Shown here one piece after another: positions 42,032 through 52,647 of a stretch of 64,000 bases of DNA (the stretch's first letter is position 1; every line of letters begins with the position of its first letter). This stretch comes from Tetrapyrgos nigripes. Taxonomy: Eukaryota; Basidiomycota; Agaricomycetes; Agaricales; Campanellaceae. The DNA is taken from positions 868,001 through 932,000 of the forward strand of contig JAACJM010000003.1 of assembly GCA_013368315.1 (NCBI GenBank), read 5' to 3'. The notes beneath the pieces are model-generated. The model had not been told where the DNA came from. It saw only the letters and a list, made by a program, of their open reading frames with translations, and ran no database searches. The translations under genes and the position numbers were made by a program.

Positions 42032-45000
42032 TTAACGATAAATGGGAGTGGGCACGGCAGAGAATTTGTTAGTATTCGCGTTCGCAAGCGTGTTCAACAT
42101 CGTGGCTTCGTCAAAATCTTCATTGTCATCACTATCCGCGGGACTAACCCGGGCGCCGTTAACAGTTGGCACAGGCATCTTGGTCCCAGCCTTCTTTTTC
42201 TCTTTCTTCTTCTTCTTCTTTGACATTGTAGCTGTCGGAAGAGGTTCAACACCCATTGAAGGTGTTGTACCAGCATGAAGACTAGTACGTCGGCTGAGAT
42301 TGGGTGTTCCAGGATCTCCAGCAGATCCAGTATACCCACCACCCCACGCTCCTGGTATGACTGGGCTAGGAGGATTCAAATTAATTGCGGCCATGGAAGG
42401 AGTCATTCGCGGCGGAGCTGGCAGCGGGTTATGGGTCAGACTTCCTCCTGGGGTGTATTCTGCACCGGGCGTAGGCATAGCAATTTTAGGAGCAGTGATT
42501 GTAGAGGTTGGAGTCGGCATAGTCATCGAAGGAGCTGTGATGTGAGATGATGGTTCCGGCATAGCAGCGGGGGTTATAGAGCTACTACCTGGAGTCTGCG
42601 GATATTGGGGAACAGTGGGAGAAGGCATATTAACGATTCCAGGCGTCAAAGAGCTGGTACCACTGGGAGTCTGCGGATATTGAGGAACAGTGGGAGAAGG
42701 CATATTGACAATCCCGGGCGTCAAAGAGCTGGTGCCACTGGGAGTCTGCGGATATTGGGGAACTGACGGGGTCGGCATATTGGCAGTTCCAGGCTTCATG
42801 GTGGAAGGCCACGTAGAAGACGATCTTTTTGTGTAGTCCGTAACAGTAGGTGTAGGCATCGTCACTGAACCATCCCCAGGACTGGGCATCGATATGTGAG
42901 GAGTCGTAATGCTCGAAGAGGGAGCCGGCATTGCCATAGCTGGTTCAGTTATTCTGCTAGAAGCGGGACCTATCGGTAAAGAAGGGGCATGGGGAACTCC
43001 TGCGTCAGGCATTTGCATTCTTGCAGCCGTGATTACAGACGCTTGACCACGTGTCGCTGGAGATGTATATTGAGGGACATTAGGATTTGGCATGATCATG
43101 GCCGAAACCGCAGAACCAGTCTGGTTAACTCCTGGCTCAGGCATGGTCGAAGGCCACGTAGAAGACGATCTTTTCGTGTAATCCGTAACAGTAGGTGTAG
43201 GTATCGTCACTGAACCATCCCCAGAAGTAGGACTTGGCATTGATATCTGAGGAATCGTAACGGTCGAAGAAGGAGCCGGCATTGCCATGGCTGGTTCAGT
43301 TATTCTGCTAGAAGCAGGGCCTGTCGGTAAAGAAGGGGTATGGGGAACTCCTGGGTCGGGCATTTGTATTCTTGCAGTCGTGATCGCAGACGCTTGGCCA
43401 TGTGCCACTAGAGATGTATATTGAGGGATATTAGGATTTGGCATGACCATGGCCGAAACCGCAGAGCCTGTCTGCGCCGTTAAAGCTGAGGGATAATGGG
43501 GAATGGAAGCTTCAGGAATAGCAAAAACGGCAGAGGTGATTGAAGAAGTAGGCATCCCGGGAGCTGAGTATTGCGGAACACCTGGCTCAGGCATTTGATA
43601 GGCTGCTGCTGTTATTGCAGATTCTCCTCCTTGCATTGAACGAGCAGAATCGTAGTGAGGAACAGTGGCACTAGGCATAGACATAATGGGTGGTTTCATG
43701 ACCGACTGAGTTTGGCCTGGATTCGCGTAAACGTCAAAACTTCCAGGAGCCTTTAGGCTCCTGCTGCTTCTTCTGCTGGACTTTCCACTAGCACTGGTGG
43801 CAGGTCTACTGAACCCGGGAGGTAAACCATGCATAGGCACAGGAACGTTATTTGGATACATTCTAGGTGTCCCCACGACGCTCCCATTTGCACTCTCTCC
43901 ACTACCTCTACCAGAGCTTCCGTTACGGGCGACGATTGGGAAAGACATGAGATCGAGCCCAGTTCCAGATATCGGATGATAATTAGGACCTATACCCGGG
44001 GCCAAAGGTACTCCCAGAGGCATTCCCCCTGTTACTGCCCCGGGTGGCGCTGGAGGCCACTGCACATCATCATCGTCATCATCATCGGAATACTCGTCTT
44101 CATCATGCTCCGAATCGTCAGACGTATCCTCGTAACTATATCTTCTCACTTTCTCTCTTGAATAAATAGGCTCCCCTGTACCAATACCCAGGCCGACGCC
44201 CTTCCCCAGAGCACCCAGCTTTGCAAAGTCTGTATAGCCGCTTGTAGACCCATGGCCGTTAGCCACAAAGCCTCGAGGAAGTTCTTCGTATACTCTTGGG
44301 GCATTCTTCAGAGCACTCTTGGGTACAGTGCCGTTTCGACGACCAGGAATGACTGGTGCTTCATTGGGATCTGGTTCTGGGGCTATCAAATCCCTTGGAG
44401 CATGATGAGGACTAAGGTACCCAGGTTCTTGTGGCTGAAGATCGTCGTAGTAACGACGGTGACCGCCATCTAGGGCAGTATGACCCGAGTCTGATGAGTG
44501 TGGATCGGAGGGTGCAGGCGACTAAGAAAGAAAAATATCAGACCAGTTAATGCCAGCATGATTGTGAGAACGTACAGGGCTTTCAATCTGTATCTGGATA
44601 CTACTGCTACCCGTAGTTGTCGACGATTGTTTTCGACGCAAATCCCCGTGACCCGACCTGGATGGCGGTCGCAGATGATTTGGAGACTGTAGAGGATTCA
44701 GTTAGAAAATGCATGCCCGAAAAGTTGTAAACCAGACACACATCCGAGAGGCTCCTTCGCCACTGATCTACAGAGTGAACCAAGCTTGGTCCAAGACCAC
44801 CGTTGGGTGTACCCTCCCTTGACTCGTTGATAGTGCTTAATTTCCGCTCAAACCCAAACACTCCACCAGGTCTGCTACCGGGACGGCTGCCTGGCCTTGC
44901 TCCATCAGACCCAACAACACCTGCTGTTACACTGGGGAAATTCCTTAGGACATTAAATGAATAACCAGTCATAGTCGACGGTGTCGCAATTTCGGGTGAA

Positions 45001-46863
45001 GATCTTGCCACGCCGCCCGGTGGAATGGGGCTGGGCTGGGCTATTGCTTGAGGTTGTTCCAAACCCCCATTGGCGTCACGATAAAGACCCGGTGCAAATG
45101 GAACCCCGCCTGCAGACAGGGGTGCGTTCGCAGATGAATCAGAATAGAATCCTGGGCCCAACGGAACGGAAATACGGGGCACAGGTGATACACCATCGGG
45201 AAGAGGCGCATCTGGATACCTTCCAGACGCTGTAGATTGCGAGTCTGAACGTGTTTGGGGCGGCGGCACCGGTGTAGATACAGGGGGTGCAGGTTCACCA
45301 CCAGGAGGGGCTGTCGAAACAGTTACGTTCGGAGGTGGTACACCCGCATTTAGGGCAGATCCGAAGTTGACTATTGGGGGTAGCTGAGACGGCGGGTGGT
45401 CATGATGTGATGTGTGCACGGATGGCTGAGGAGGTGAATTTGGGTGGTCGGAATGATGAGAAGAGATAGCAGTTCGAGGAGGTGTAGGGATATGAGGTAT
45501 CTCGGGTACAGGTGGGGGCAATATCCTAGGTTCTGGCATAGGAACTGGCGCGCCCTCGGGTATGTCTTCTGGAGGCTCTTGAACAGGACGCCTTTCGTAC
45601 CGAGAGTAAGCTGCTCGAGGAGTTTCTGGAGGTGACGGATATGACCTTTGATCACGATGACGATCCTTGTGTTCGCGTCTTTCCTGACGATGACCAGGAT
45701 TACTTTCCTGGTGTTCGCCCCTACGGTCATTCTCTCGCTTCCGATGGCGATCGCGTTCACGAACTCCATGATCATCATCACGACGGCGGTCACGGTCGCG
45801 TTCATGACGGGTATGATGACGACGGGCAGGGTTTGAAGTACGACTCTCGGCTCGTCCTTGAAGCGGCGCCTGGTTCCCATACGAGGTTCCGGTTGTGCTA
45901 ACATCCCTGCTCCGGCCTTGAGAACGCTGCTGCTGCCTGGCGTACTCTTCCTCCCCCTCAGTGCCGACCTCTTCGATGTATGCCGTGCCATCTCCAGGAA
46001 TATACTCATAACTCGTCCCAACGATCAATCTTCCCCTCTGCAAACCTTCAAGGTAGCCTTCTCTCCTGCCTTCAGTCCTCGCATTCATTTTGGCCATTTC
46101 CTGCTTGAATTTCCTCGCTGTAGCACGTGCCTTCGCTGCACTTCTCTCCGCATCCTCTCTCAGCTCCTCAACAGCTTGTATTGTCTGTTTGGCCTGCTGT
46201 GCCTCTGTCTCCAGCTGCTGCAGCCGTAATCTGTACATCTCTACTTCATTCTGAGCTTTAGCTGCGGCTTTTTTGGCTTCTTCTACGTCCAGCGTCAGTT
46301 TCGTGTTTTCCAGCAAAGCCTCGTTATCCATTCTCCGCTTCTGAGACTCTGCTTGAGTTGCGCGTTGTGAAGTAGAATGGAGCTGGTGAAGAGCTGCGTC
46401 AAGGAGTTTCCGAGTCTTCCGGGTGCTGGACTCTTCGGCCACAAGGAGTTTGGCGAGTGTACCAGGAGGGGTGTTGCTTAGGGACATGGCACGGTCTGCG
46501 TCGCGCACTCGTTGGTGTGGTTTGCTGCGAGCATGTCTCTTGGAGGATTGTGCAGCTTTCGCAGCGCTACTGTCTCTTTTGCTCTCGGGCTTCCCGTTAG
46601 AGACATGCGAATCCTCTCCCCAGCCGACTTCTGGTAGCGGCTTATCGACGCCTGGAACAGGGAAAATCATCGGATTAGGCATAGCCAGCTTGTCGCGAGT
46701 TTTGCCCTTCGAAGCAACAGAATTTGACCGTCCACTGGGGATATTTGCAAAGTTAGAGACTAGAAGAAGTAAAATATATAGCCGCGCACCCGTAGAATGA
46801 ATCAGTAACAGTAGACCTAGGGTCAATGGTCCTCGTTCTGGAGGATATGGTGGATGAACTCAT
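42032..46863 (-). CDS. Large coiled-coil protein with Met/Pro-rich tandem repeats, 1,555 residues
   Basis: Exons 46863-46790, 46734-44742, 44686-44576 and 44521-42032 join in phase. The N-terminal 120 residues are basic. A long coiled coil follows (about 125-260: LENTKLTLDVEEAKKAAAKA, RLQQLETEAQQAKQTIQAVE). Then there is an Arg/His/Asp/Glu block (RRDDDHGVRERDRHRKREND), extended Pro-rich sequence, and a C-terminal half built of motifs like MPxPxVPQYxxxP. A 25-residue unit is repeated three times, and a 115-residue unit twice in tandem. The end has a Lys run (KKKKKKEKKK) before MPVPTVNG. No enzyme domain or membrane segment is visible. It looks like a scaffold or cytoskeletal-type protein; the function is unknown. 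Confidence 0.8.
42591..42790 (-). repeat. 75 bp tandem repeat in the coding sequence (25 residues per unit)
   Basis: GGAGTCTGCG recurs at 42591, 42666 and 42741, exactly 75 bp apart, with highly similar sequence between. The units encode TPSGTSSLTPGIVNMPSPTV and PQYPQ. The period is a multiple of three and the frame is kept. Confidence 0.85.
42797..43486 (-). repeat. 345 bp tandem duplication in the coding sequence (115 residues)
   Basis: CATGGTGGAAGGCCACGTAG at 42797 and CATGGTCGAAGGCCACGTAG at 43142 start two long similar copies. Both encode KRSSSTWPSTM, ITEPAMAMPAPSS and PNxPQYTS segments in the same order. A small deletion or insertion near GDGSVT distinguishes them (about one to three codons). 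Confidence 0.8.
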
Positions 46864-47225
46864 TGCGCTGCAGACCACGACTCAGCAACCCAAAAGAGCC
46901 TGCCTCTTCGTCAAGTTCCAAATTCGACAATCCGAACACCTCGCCAGGAAGCCCTAAACCCTGGCCTACGCCGCTGTCTTGGCTGTGTCGCTGAATAGAG
47001 CCAGAAAGATACCAGCCTAAATGGAAATCAAGTTGAGAAGCCAGAAAAGAACGCGATCGTTGAGTTGGATCCCGCGGGTAAGCAGTTGACAACACCTAAT
47101 TTGGCAAATTGTGTACTCGAGGCTGTGTACCATGCAGAGTAGGGGTAGTTGTATACTTCTGATAGGTAGTGTACTTATTACAGTCTACGAGTAAGATAAT
47201 TCGCCTGCAGATAGCACCACTAGCC
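46864..47225. other. Intergenic, 362 bp
   Basis: Upstream of the repeat-protein gene and downstream of the TilS-like gene, both on the minus strand. I see no coding frame, RNA or repeat. Confidence 0.55.
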
Positions 47226-49123
47226 TCATAACGAGGTTAACGCTCGGATGAATCTGGTGGTTATCCACGAGGACTGGACCTCCTCCATCTTCTTCCATGA
47301 CATGTCCCTCTCCTTGTGCAGCTCGCTTATGAGATCATTCTCCAGTGATTCCACCTTGAAATGAAGAATTTCATCGGAGGCGCCATGTTTATTGAGAAGG
47401 ACAACAGGCCAAAACCATCTGGTCCGCGAATTGATGCGAATTGATGCGTCAGCGTGAGGATGGTCGAGAACCTCAAGCACATCCGATGGCATTTTCGTCA
47501 GGTCAAAGGTCACGAGAAACCGGTTATCCCATGCCAGCTCTGCAAATGCTGCATTCTGGCGCAATTTTTGCCTAAGAAACTCGGTGACATGGGCAGTCAA
47601 AGGATTCCATCCCATGGTCCCAGTATTTTTATTTAAAGGAACCTGTCTGGATGCCAACCAACCCATTGGATTATTCTCGAGCGCAGAGTATAAGCTTGGT
47701 TCAGGCATCTTGAATCGATTGCCCCTAAAAACGACAGGTTGCCATGCAACTCCACCTCCAGCACAAAATGGAGTGATTCTCCATTGCAAGGGATTGGGGT
47801 ACCAGAGATTTTCCGTTATCAGGTCCAGACTGTGTCTGCGACGGTTGACTTGGGCACCGAGGGAGCCCCATGGCCTAAAGGAGACGTAACGCAGAATGCG
47901 GAGGACGAATGCTCTTCTGATTTTAGGGTCGGTAATGGGAGTGAGACTTGGGCACGAGATCAGGTAAGTACCGGCAGGAGATCCCAGTGTACTGCGACTG
48001 ATAATGCTGTCAACTTGAGGACCATCAGCATGGAAAAAGGGACGCTGGACTAGGGAATCACCTTCTTGGTCAATATTTTCCGATTCATGATTGAGCTCTT
48101 GCAGGATTGGGTAGACTCGCTCTTTACCACCAGAAATGTCTATTTCAAACTCATCCAGTGCTTTCTGTGTTTCCGGAGGGAGTTTAGATGGGTCCAGCTG
48201 CCAAAAAAAAACCCTCGTTAAAACGTAGAGAACTCGAATGGGCAGCCACACATTACCTGAGATGGGTCACTTAGCCATTTGCGCACACTATTCCGTATCG
48301 TCAAAGTATCATCGGAATTTGTTGGATCTGTCACGTAAGAAAGTTTGTTTTCGTTACAAGTCGCGTATATTCTGTCCTTGAGAACAAAAGTAAGTTCCTC
48401 AGCTACAGAGGCCAGGAGTCATCCAACGCACCTTGGGCAAACTCAGCAACGGCCGTATAATCCATCTCCTCATTCCTTCATACGCAAACATACCCCGCGC
48501 ATGATCTTTTTCCTGGTAACCAAAACCCATTCCCCATCTACGAATGCACTTCATGCCAGCTGCGCCATCTGGTGTAGATCCTTTCATGACTCGCATCAAT
48601 GACGTTTCAATCTGGTCATCTAGGTGATGGCCCATTGCAACAATGTCTGCATCCAGGTCGGTCACGACGTCGTTAAGAATACGATATCGCGCGTTCCGAG
48701 CATCACTCTCCATGGTGGTATCGTTCGGTTTGTGTGGCCAAGACCCTTTAGACCAAGGAATCTTATACGTGAAGTGTTCAACGCCTATTGACTTTGCGGA
48801 TTCTGCACATTGCTCGGCCATAGATGCAGCGCTTGCCTGAAGGTCATGGTTGATGTGTATGGAAACTGCCCGACGCGGGACATCCCGCATATGGGCGTTT
48901 TCGGAGAGAAATCGGTTTATGAGGAATAGCAAGCACGTCGAGTCAGGACCACCAGAATTTGACACGGCTAGAAAGCTTGAATAACTGAATTTTGACGTCT
49001 GCGCTGAGATACCAATCACGTACCGATGGTTTCCGACCAGCCAGATGGTGGTCTACATCTGCGAAACATCTTCGCAAACTCTTCGCTTGATATTGGAAGG
49101 ACCTGGCGTACAAGGCGGTTCAT
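47226..49123 (-). CDS. tRNA(Ile)-lysidine synthetase, mitochondrial type (TilS/MesJ)
   Basis: Exons 49123-49024, 48967-48432, 48376-48257 and 48197-47226 give 575 residues. The PP-loop ATP pyrophosphatase motif NSGGPDSTCLLFLINR (about residues 36-51) identifies an N-type ATPase. HINHDLQASAA, ESDARNARYRIL and MGHHLDDQIETSLMRVMKGS are the conserved TilS segments, with GMFAYEGMRRWIIRPLLSLPK closing the domain. ATCNENKLSYVTDPTNSDDT and TIRNSVRKWL follow across introns 2 and 3. The enzyme converts C34 of the CAU-anticodon tRNA-Ile to lysidine so that it reads AUA. In fungi it should act in mitochondria; a targeting peptide is not obvious, although the N-terminus (NRLVRQVLPI, RRCRPPSGW) is basic. 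The 300-residue C-terminal part is diverged. Confidence 0.9.
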
Positions 49124-49323
49124 TGAGTCGACCAAGGAAGTCAAGGTTTGAAAACAATTTTCCGCGTACCCGCGTGTACATTTATATGAACTACTGCGTC
49201 CCTGAAAACAGTTTCCCAGCGCAAACCTCAAGCGCTCGGACCCTCCGCACTCTGACCTGATACACTGACTCCCAGCTTGATTTCTGGTCTATCTATTACG
49301 CGAATCTCGTTGTATTCTCCTGC
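49124..49323. promoter_or_regulatory. Shared upstream region of TilS-like (minus) and MFS (plus)
   Basis: 200 bp between divergent start codons. No clear TATA box; a pyrimidine-rich run precedes the MFS start. Confidence 0.4.
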
Positions 49324-51284
49324 ATGGTGTCCTCACATCAAGACGGGCCAGTCGTCTTACCCGAAGATACTCCTCTCCTTGGAACTCACCCAATCTCTGA
49401 AAACCATGCATCGAGAGAGTTCACTCCTGTTACTCTAATCATCTTCCCTGCGCTGGCATACAGACTCGCCACAACATTGCCAGCTACGACAACCGTCGGA
49501 ATCGTGAAGAATATCGTCTGTCGTCAATATTATCTGTCTCATGATCCTGATCGCATTCCTTCCTCTGGGCAAATGCCTTCCGAGCTGTGCATGGATCCAA
49601 ACGTGAAAGAAATCTTCTCTGGTACTATGACGGTGCTAATGATACTTGCCGCACTAGGATGTGAGTGAACACTGATCATTAACCCCCTGTCTATCCTGAC
49701 TGCAATGACAGCCATGTTTGCAATCAGCCTGCTCAATTATTTCACTTCTCGTCATGGCAGGAAACCTGGCTTACTTATTCTCATTGCTTTACAAATGATA
49801 AGCGTGTCCTCGCTCATCTTATCCACGTATTCCCCTCCTTTGGTAGAATTGGTTCTATTGGTCGTTTTCGTGCTGGGGGATTCGATATCGAACCTGACTA
49901 TTGGAACCTTCCTCATCAATTTATATATCGTAGATGTAGTATCAAGTGATAAGAGGTGAGTGCTGCTACCTATTTCCATGACCTGGGTCTCATTGCTTGC
50001 AGAACATCTACTCTTAGTTCAATTTTGGGATGGACAGTTACGGGTAAGCAGTGATAAGAATCATTTGGACACACCTGACTACTTATTGATATCGTACAGG
50101 AGGCGCGATAGCATTCAGTATTGGTGGAACTCTGACTTCTCGATCACACAACGCCTTACTCGTGTTCTGGGTGTCTCTGACGATTATGTTTCTGAACTTC
50201 CTTTTTGTTCTTTTCATTGTACCAGAGTCTTTCAGCAAAGATAGACGAATTGAACTTCGAAGGGAACGTGAGGAACAGCAAGCCAAACGTGCTAGCAATT
50301 CACGAAGACTTGACAGTGCCCTCGGACCTTTCCAGCAGTTGAAGCCCACCATCAACTCACAGACGGGAAGACGCAATTGGAGACTCGTCCTATGTGCTGT
50401 ACACGGGTTTTTGACAGAACTCGGGACCTCCGCTGCTGTGACCAATATGGTTACTTATGTGACGGCCATCTATGACTATCAAGCTTCCACTGTGAGTGAT
50501 CCCAAGAATTTTTGTTTACTTCATTTTTTCAAGCCGTTGACTTGTTGGGCGCAGACAGGGTACATGATGACGATGGTCAGCATCGTCAGTATCGTAGTGC
50601 TGACGATTGCCATCCCCTTCGCCGTTAGGAGGCTGTTACCTTTCTACAAACGCAGGTATTTGTCTTCTACCAATCAAGAGGACCCCAGTGCAAGAGATCG
50701 TTTGGACGTTCACGTCACCATTTTCTCTTTGGTATGCGAAGGGTTCGCTAGCATACTATTCGGCCGGGCCACAAACATAGGCGGTCACACCGTAGGTAAG
50801 GTTTTCAAGATTGTGAACTGTGTTACTCGAGCTAAAGTGCTTGGTGTGTGTTATTCCTCAGCCTTGATGTTTTGGGGGGTTGGAGCAGGGAGAGCACCCG
50901 TGTTTCGGAGTATCGTGGCCGCATCTGTTGAACCTTTGAAACAAGGTACCTCTTTCTTTTCCTGTTTGATGACGCTGCACTAATCAATCCCCTGCTTTGA
51001 TTTTTAGGAAGTACTTTATCTGCTGTCGAACTTGTTTCTAGTGTCGGATCATCTATATCGCCCATGATGATGGGCTCTATTCTTACTGCAACTATTGCAA
51101 CTATGCCTTCATTCGTCTTCTCCATCAACGCTGTACGTTTGACCTTCTCCTGACATGAAACAGGCTGACTTTTTTGTGTTTTCTTTCTTCTTTGCTACAG
51201 CTTATAATCTTCCTTGCTTCGTCGGTTTTGTTGTTCATCAGAGAATCCGACCGCTACCGCAAACCCGATGAAGATTCAGAGTGA
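49324..51284 (+). CDS. MFS transporter (SLC46 / TetA-like group)
   Basis: The first exon is 49324-49660; about seven or eight exons follow with consistent GT-AG borders, ending at TGA 51282-51284. A 35-residue acidic N-terminus precedes TPVTLIIFPALAYRLATTL. The long luminal loop after TM1 has Cys residues (NIVCRQYYLSHDPDRIP, ELCMDPNVKEIF). TM2-3 carry NYFTSRHGRKPGLLILIALQ, an MFS motif A-like GxxxDRxGRR equivalent (SRHGRK). Later segments are GDSISNLTIGTFLINLYIVD, GGAIAFSIGGTLTSRS, FLFVLFIVPESFSKDRR and a loop to residue 320, then six more membrane spans ending LIIFLASSVLLFIRESDRY. The arrangement resembles fungal relatives of SLC46 folate/tetracycline-type carriers. The substrate is unknown. 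Confidence 0.85.
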
Positions 51285-51341
51285 ATGAGTGGTGGTGGCC
51301 TCTCCGCATTCCTTTTATTTTATTTATCTATCTCTACTACC

Positions 51342-51457
51342 AGTGACACTGAGTGCTTCATTGAAGAGTCTTGTAGGAGTTGTGCAGTTATACACGGCTA
51401 GTGACACTGAGTGCTTCGTTGAAGAGTATTGTAGGAATTGTGCAGTTATACACGGGT
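51342..51457 (+). repeat. 58 bp tandem duplication downstream of the MFS gene
   Basis: AGTGACACTGAGTGCTTCAT (51342) and AGTGACACTGAGTGCTTCGT (51400) start two adjacent 58 bp copies that differ at only a handful of positions. They probably lie in the 3' untranslated region. Confidence 0.9.
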
Positions 51458-51551
51458 TCGCGTCCTATTCTACGTGTATCATATTCTATAATTCTGGTTG
51501 TCAAATTGTCAAACACTGCTGCATACATTGGTGAAAGATAGACGTCCAACA

Positions 51552-52316
51552 TCAATTCGTCACTGTCTCATCAACCTTACTCATCCCCTCAAGCGCCTTC
51601 TTTGCCATCGTGGTAGTGTCCTGTCTTAGGTCCTTCCTTCCCGCAAAACCTTCAAACCTCATTTTCCAGAACACCCATCTGGGCTGATTGTAGCCCCATG
51701 TCCCTTGCCATTTCTGACCTCCTCGGGCCGCTGTTTCTCCTGCGTTAGCTTCCTTCGTTGACAAATCCCACAGCTTGCTACCCGCGTAGAAGATCCACAC
51801 CGCAGCTGCAGGTATCTGTTGATTGAGCACATCATTGCTCAACTCGCCTTCCGCAGGCCCATTCTCCAAAGCAGACCGCATGGCCCAGATTCCGAACAAC
51901 TGGAAATCTAGAACGTTTGCAACGGTCAAACGTGCGACAAAAGCGTTGAGGGAAGCCCATTCGGTCGCGGGGTAATCCCCATTCCAAAGCTCGCGCATGT
52001 ACAGTCCCAGTGGATATAGACTGGACCAGTAATCCTCTTTAGGTTCTGGACGAGTTTCCTTGATCGCTCCCACTAGCTTGACAAGGTTATCCTGAGTTAG
52101 GGAATCATGGGTAGTGGTACGGATGCGCGAGACAATGCTCTGGTAGATGGCCCATGGTTCTGGCAGCTCTTCCCCCGTCTTCGCGGCTTCGAGGAAGGTC
52201 GAGGTTATTTTCTGAGCGGTAGAGACAGGGTTGTCCCCACGGCCAGCGTCAAAAGACGATATGTAGGCATCGATGGTCGCAGCGATTGCGTTGCCTGTGT
52301 CAGTGGATGAAGTCAT
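51552..52316 (-). CDS. DUF3632-like protein, 254 residues
   Basis: A single-exon gene; the ATG at 52316 (MTSSTDTGNAIAATI) is the first in frame. The protein is helical and soluble, with LVGAIKETRPEPKEDYW, LGLYMRELWNG, EWASLNAFVARLTVANVLDF, WAMRSALEN and PAAAVWIFYAGSKLW in the order of the fungal DUF3632 family as I recall it. Its function is not known. The tail is Lys-rich (MAKKALEGMSKVDETVTN). It points away from the CCCH gene, 331 bp between starts. Confidence 0.75.
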   Translation of the reverse strand: MTSSTDTGNAIAATIDAYISSFDAGRGDNPVSTAQKITSTFLEAAKTGEELPEPWAIYQSIVSRIRTTTHDSLTQDNLVKLVGAIKETRPEPKEDYWSSLYPLGLYMRELWNGDYPATEWASLNAFVARLTVANVLDFQLFGIWAMRSALENGPAEGELSNDVLNQQIPAAAVWIFYAGSKLWDLSTKEANAGETAARGGQKWQGTWGYNQPRWVFWKMRFEGFAGRKDLRQDTTTMAKKALEGMSKVDETVTN

Positions 52317-52647
52317 AGAGTGGCTCAAGAACAATATGAATCAAGTGATACTCGGCTATGCTTATAAGGGCTGCCATTCTGATGATGATATAACGCCATG
52401 CGATGGTGAGGACACTGTCACCGGAGTCTGGAAGCTTAGGAGCTAGATGCTTTCGGAAATAAGTTCCCACAGACCTAGGCCTTTCTTGTTCATGAAATCC
52501 GCCCACTTTCCTCCTGTTTCATATCCTCCCAGACGGATGTCTGTCATCCCAGGTATGTTCGTTCTCTGAGGTCCTGTTCATTCTCTGACTCATGAGGAAT
52601 GATTGCCAAGTAGCAGAAAAATCCTTTCTTTCATTATTCTTCAACTA

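Noticed and set aside
44607..44742. Separate gene end at 44607 for the N-terminal half of the large coiled-coil protein
   Set aside because: A GT-AG intron (44741-44687) and another (44575-44522) join it in phase to the downstream half, giving one gene.
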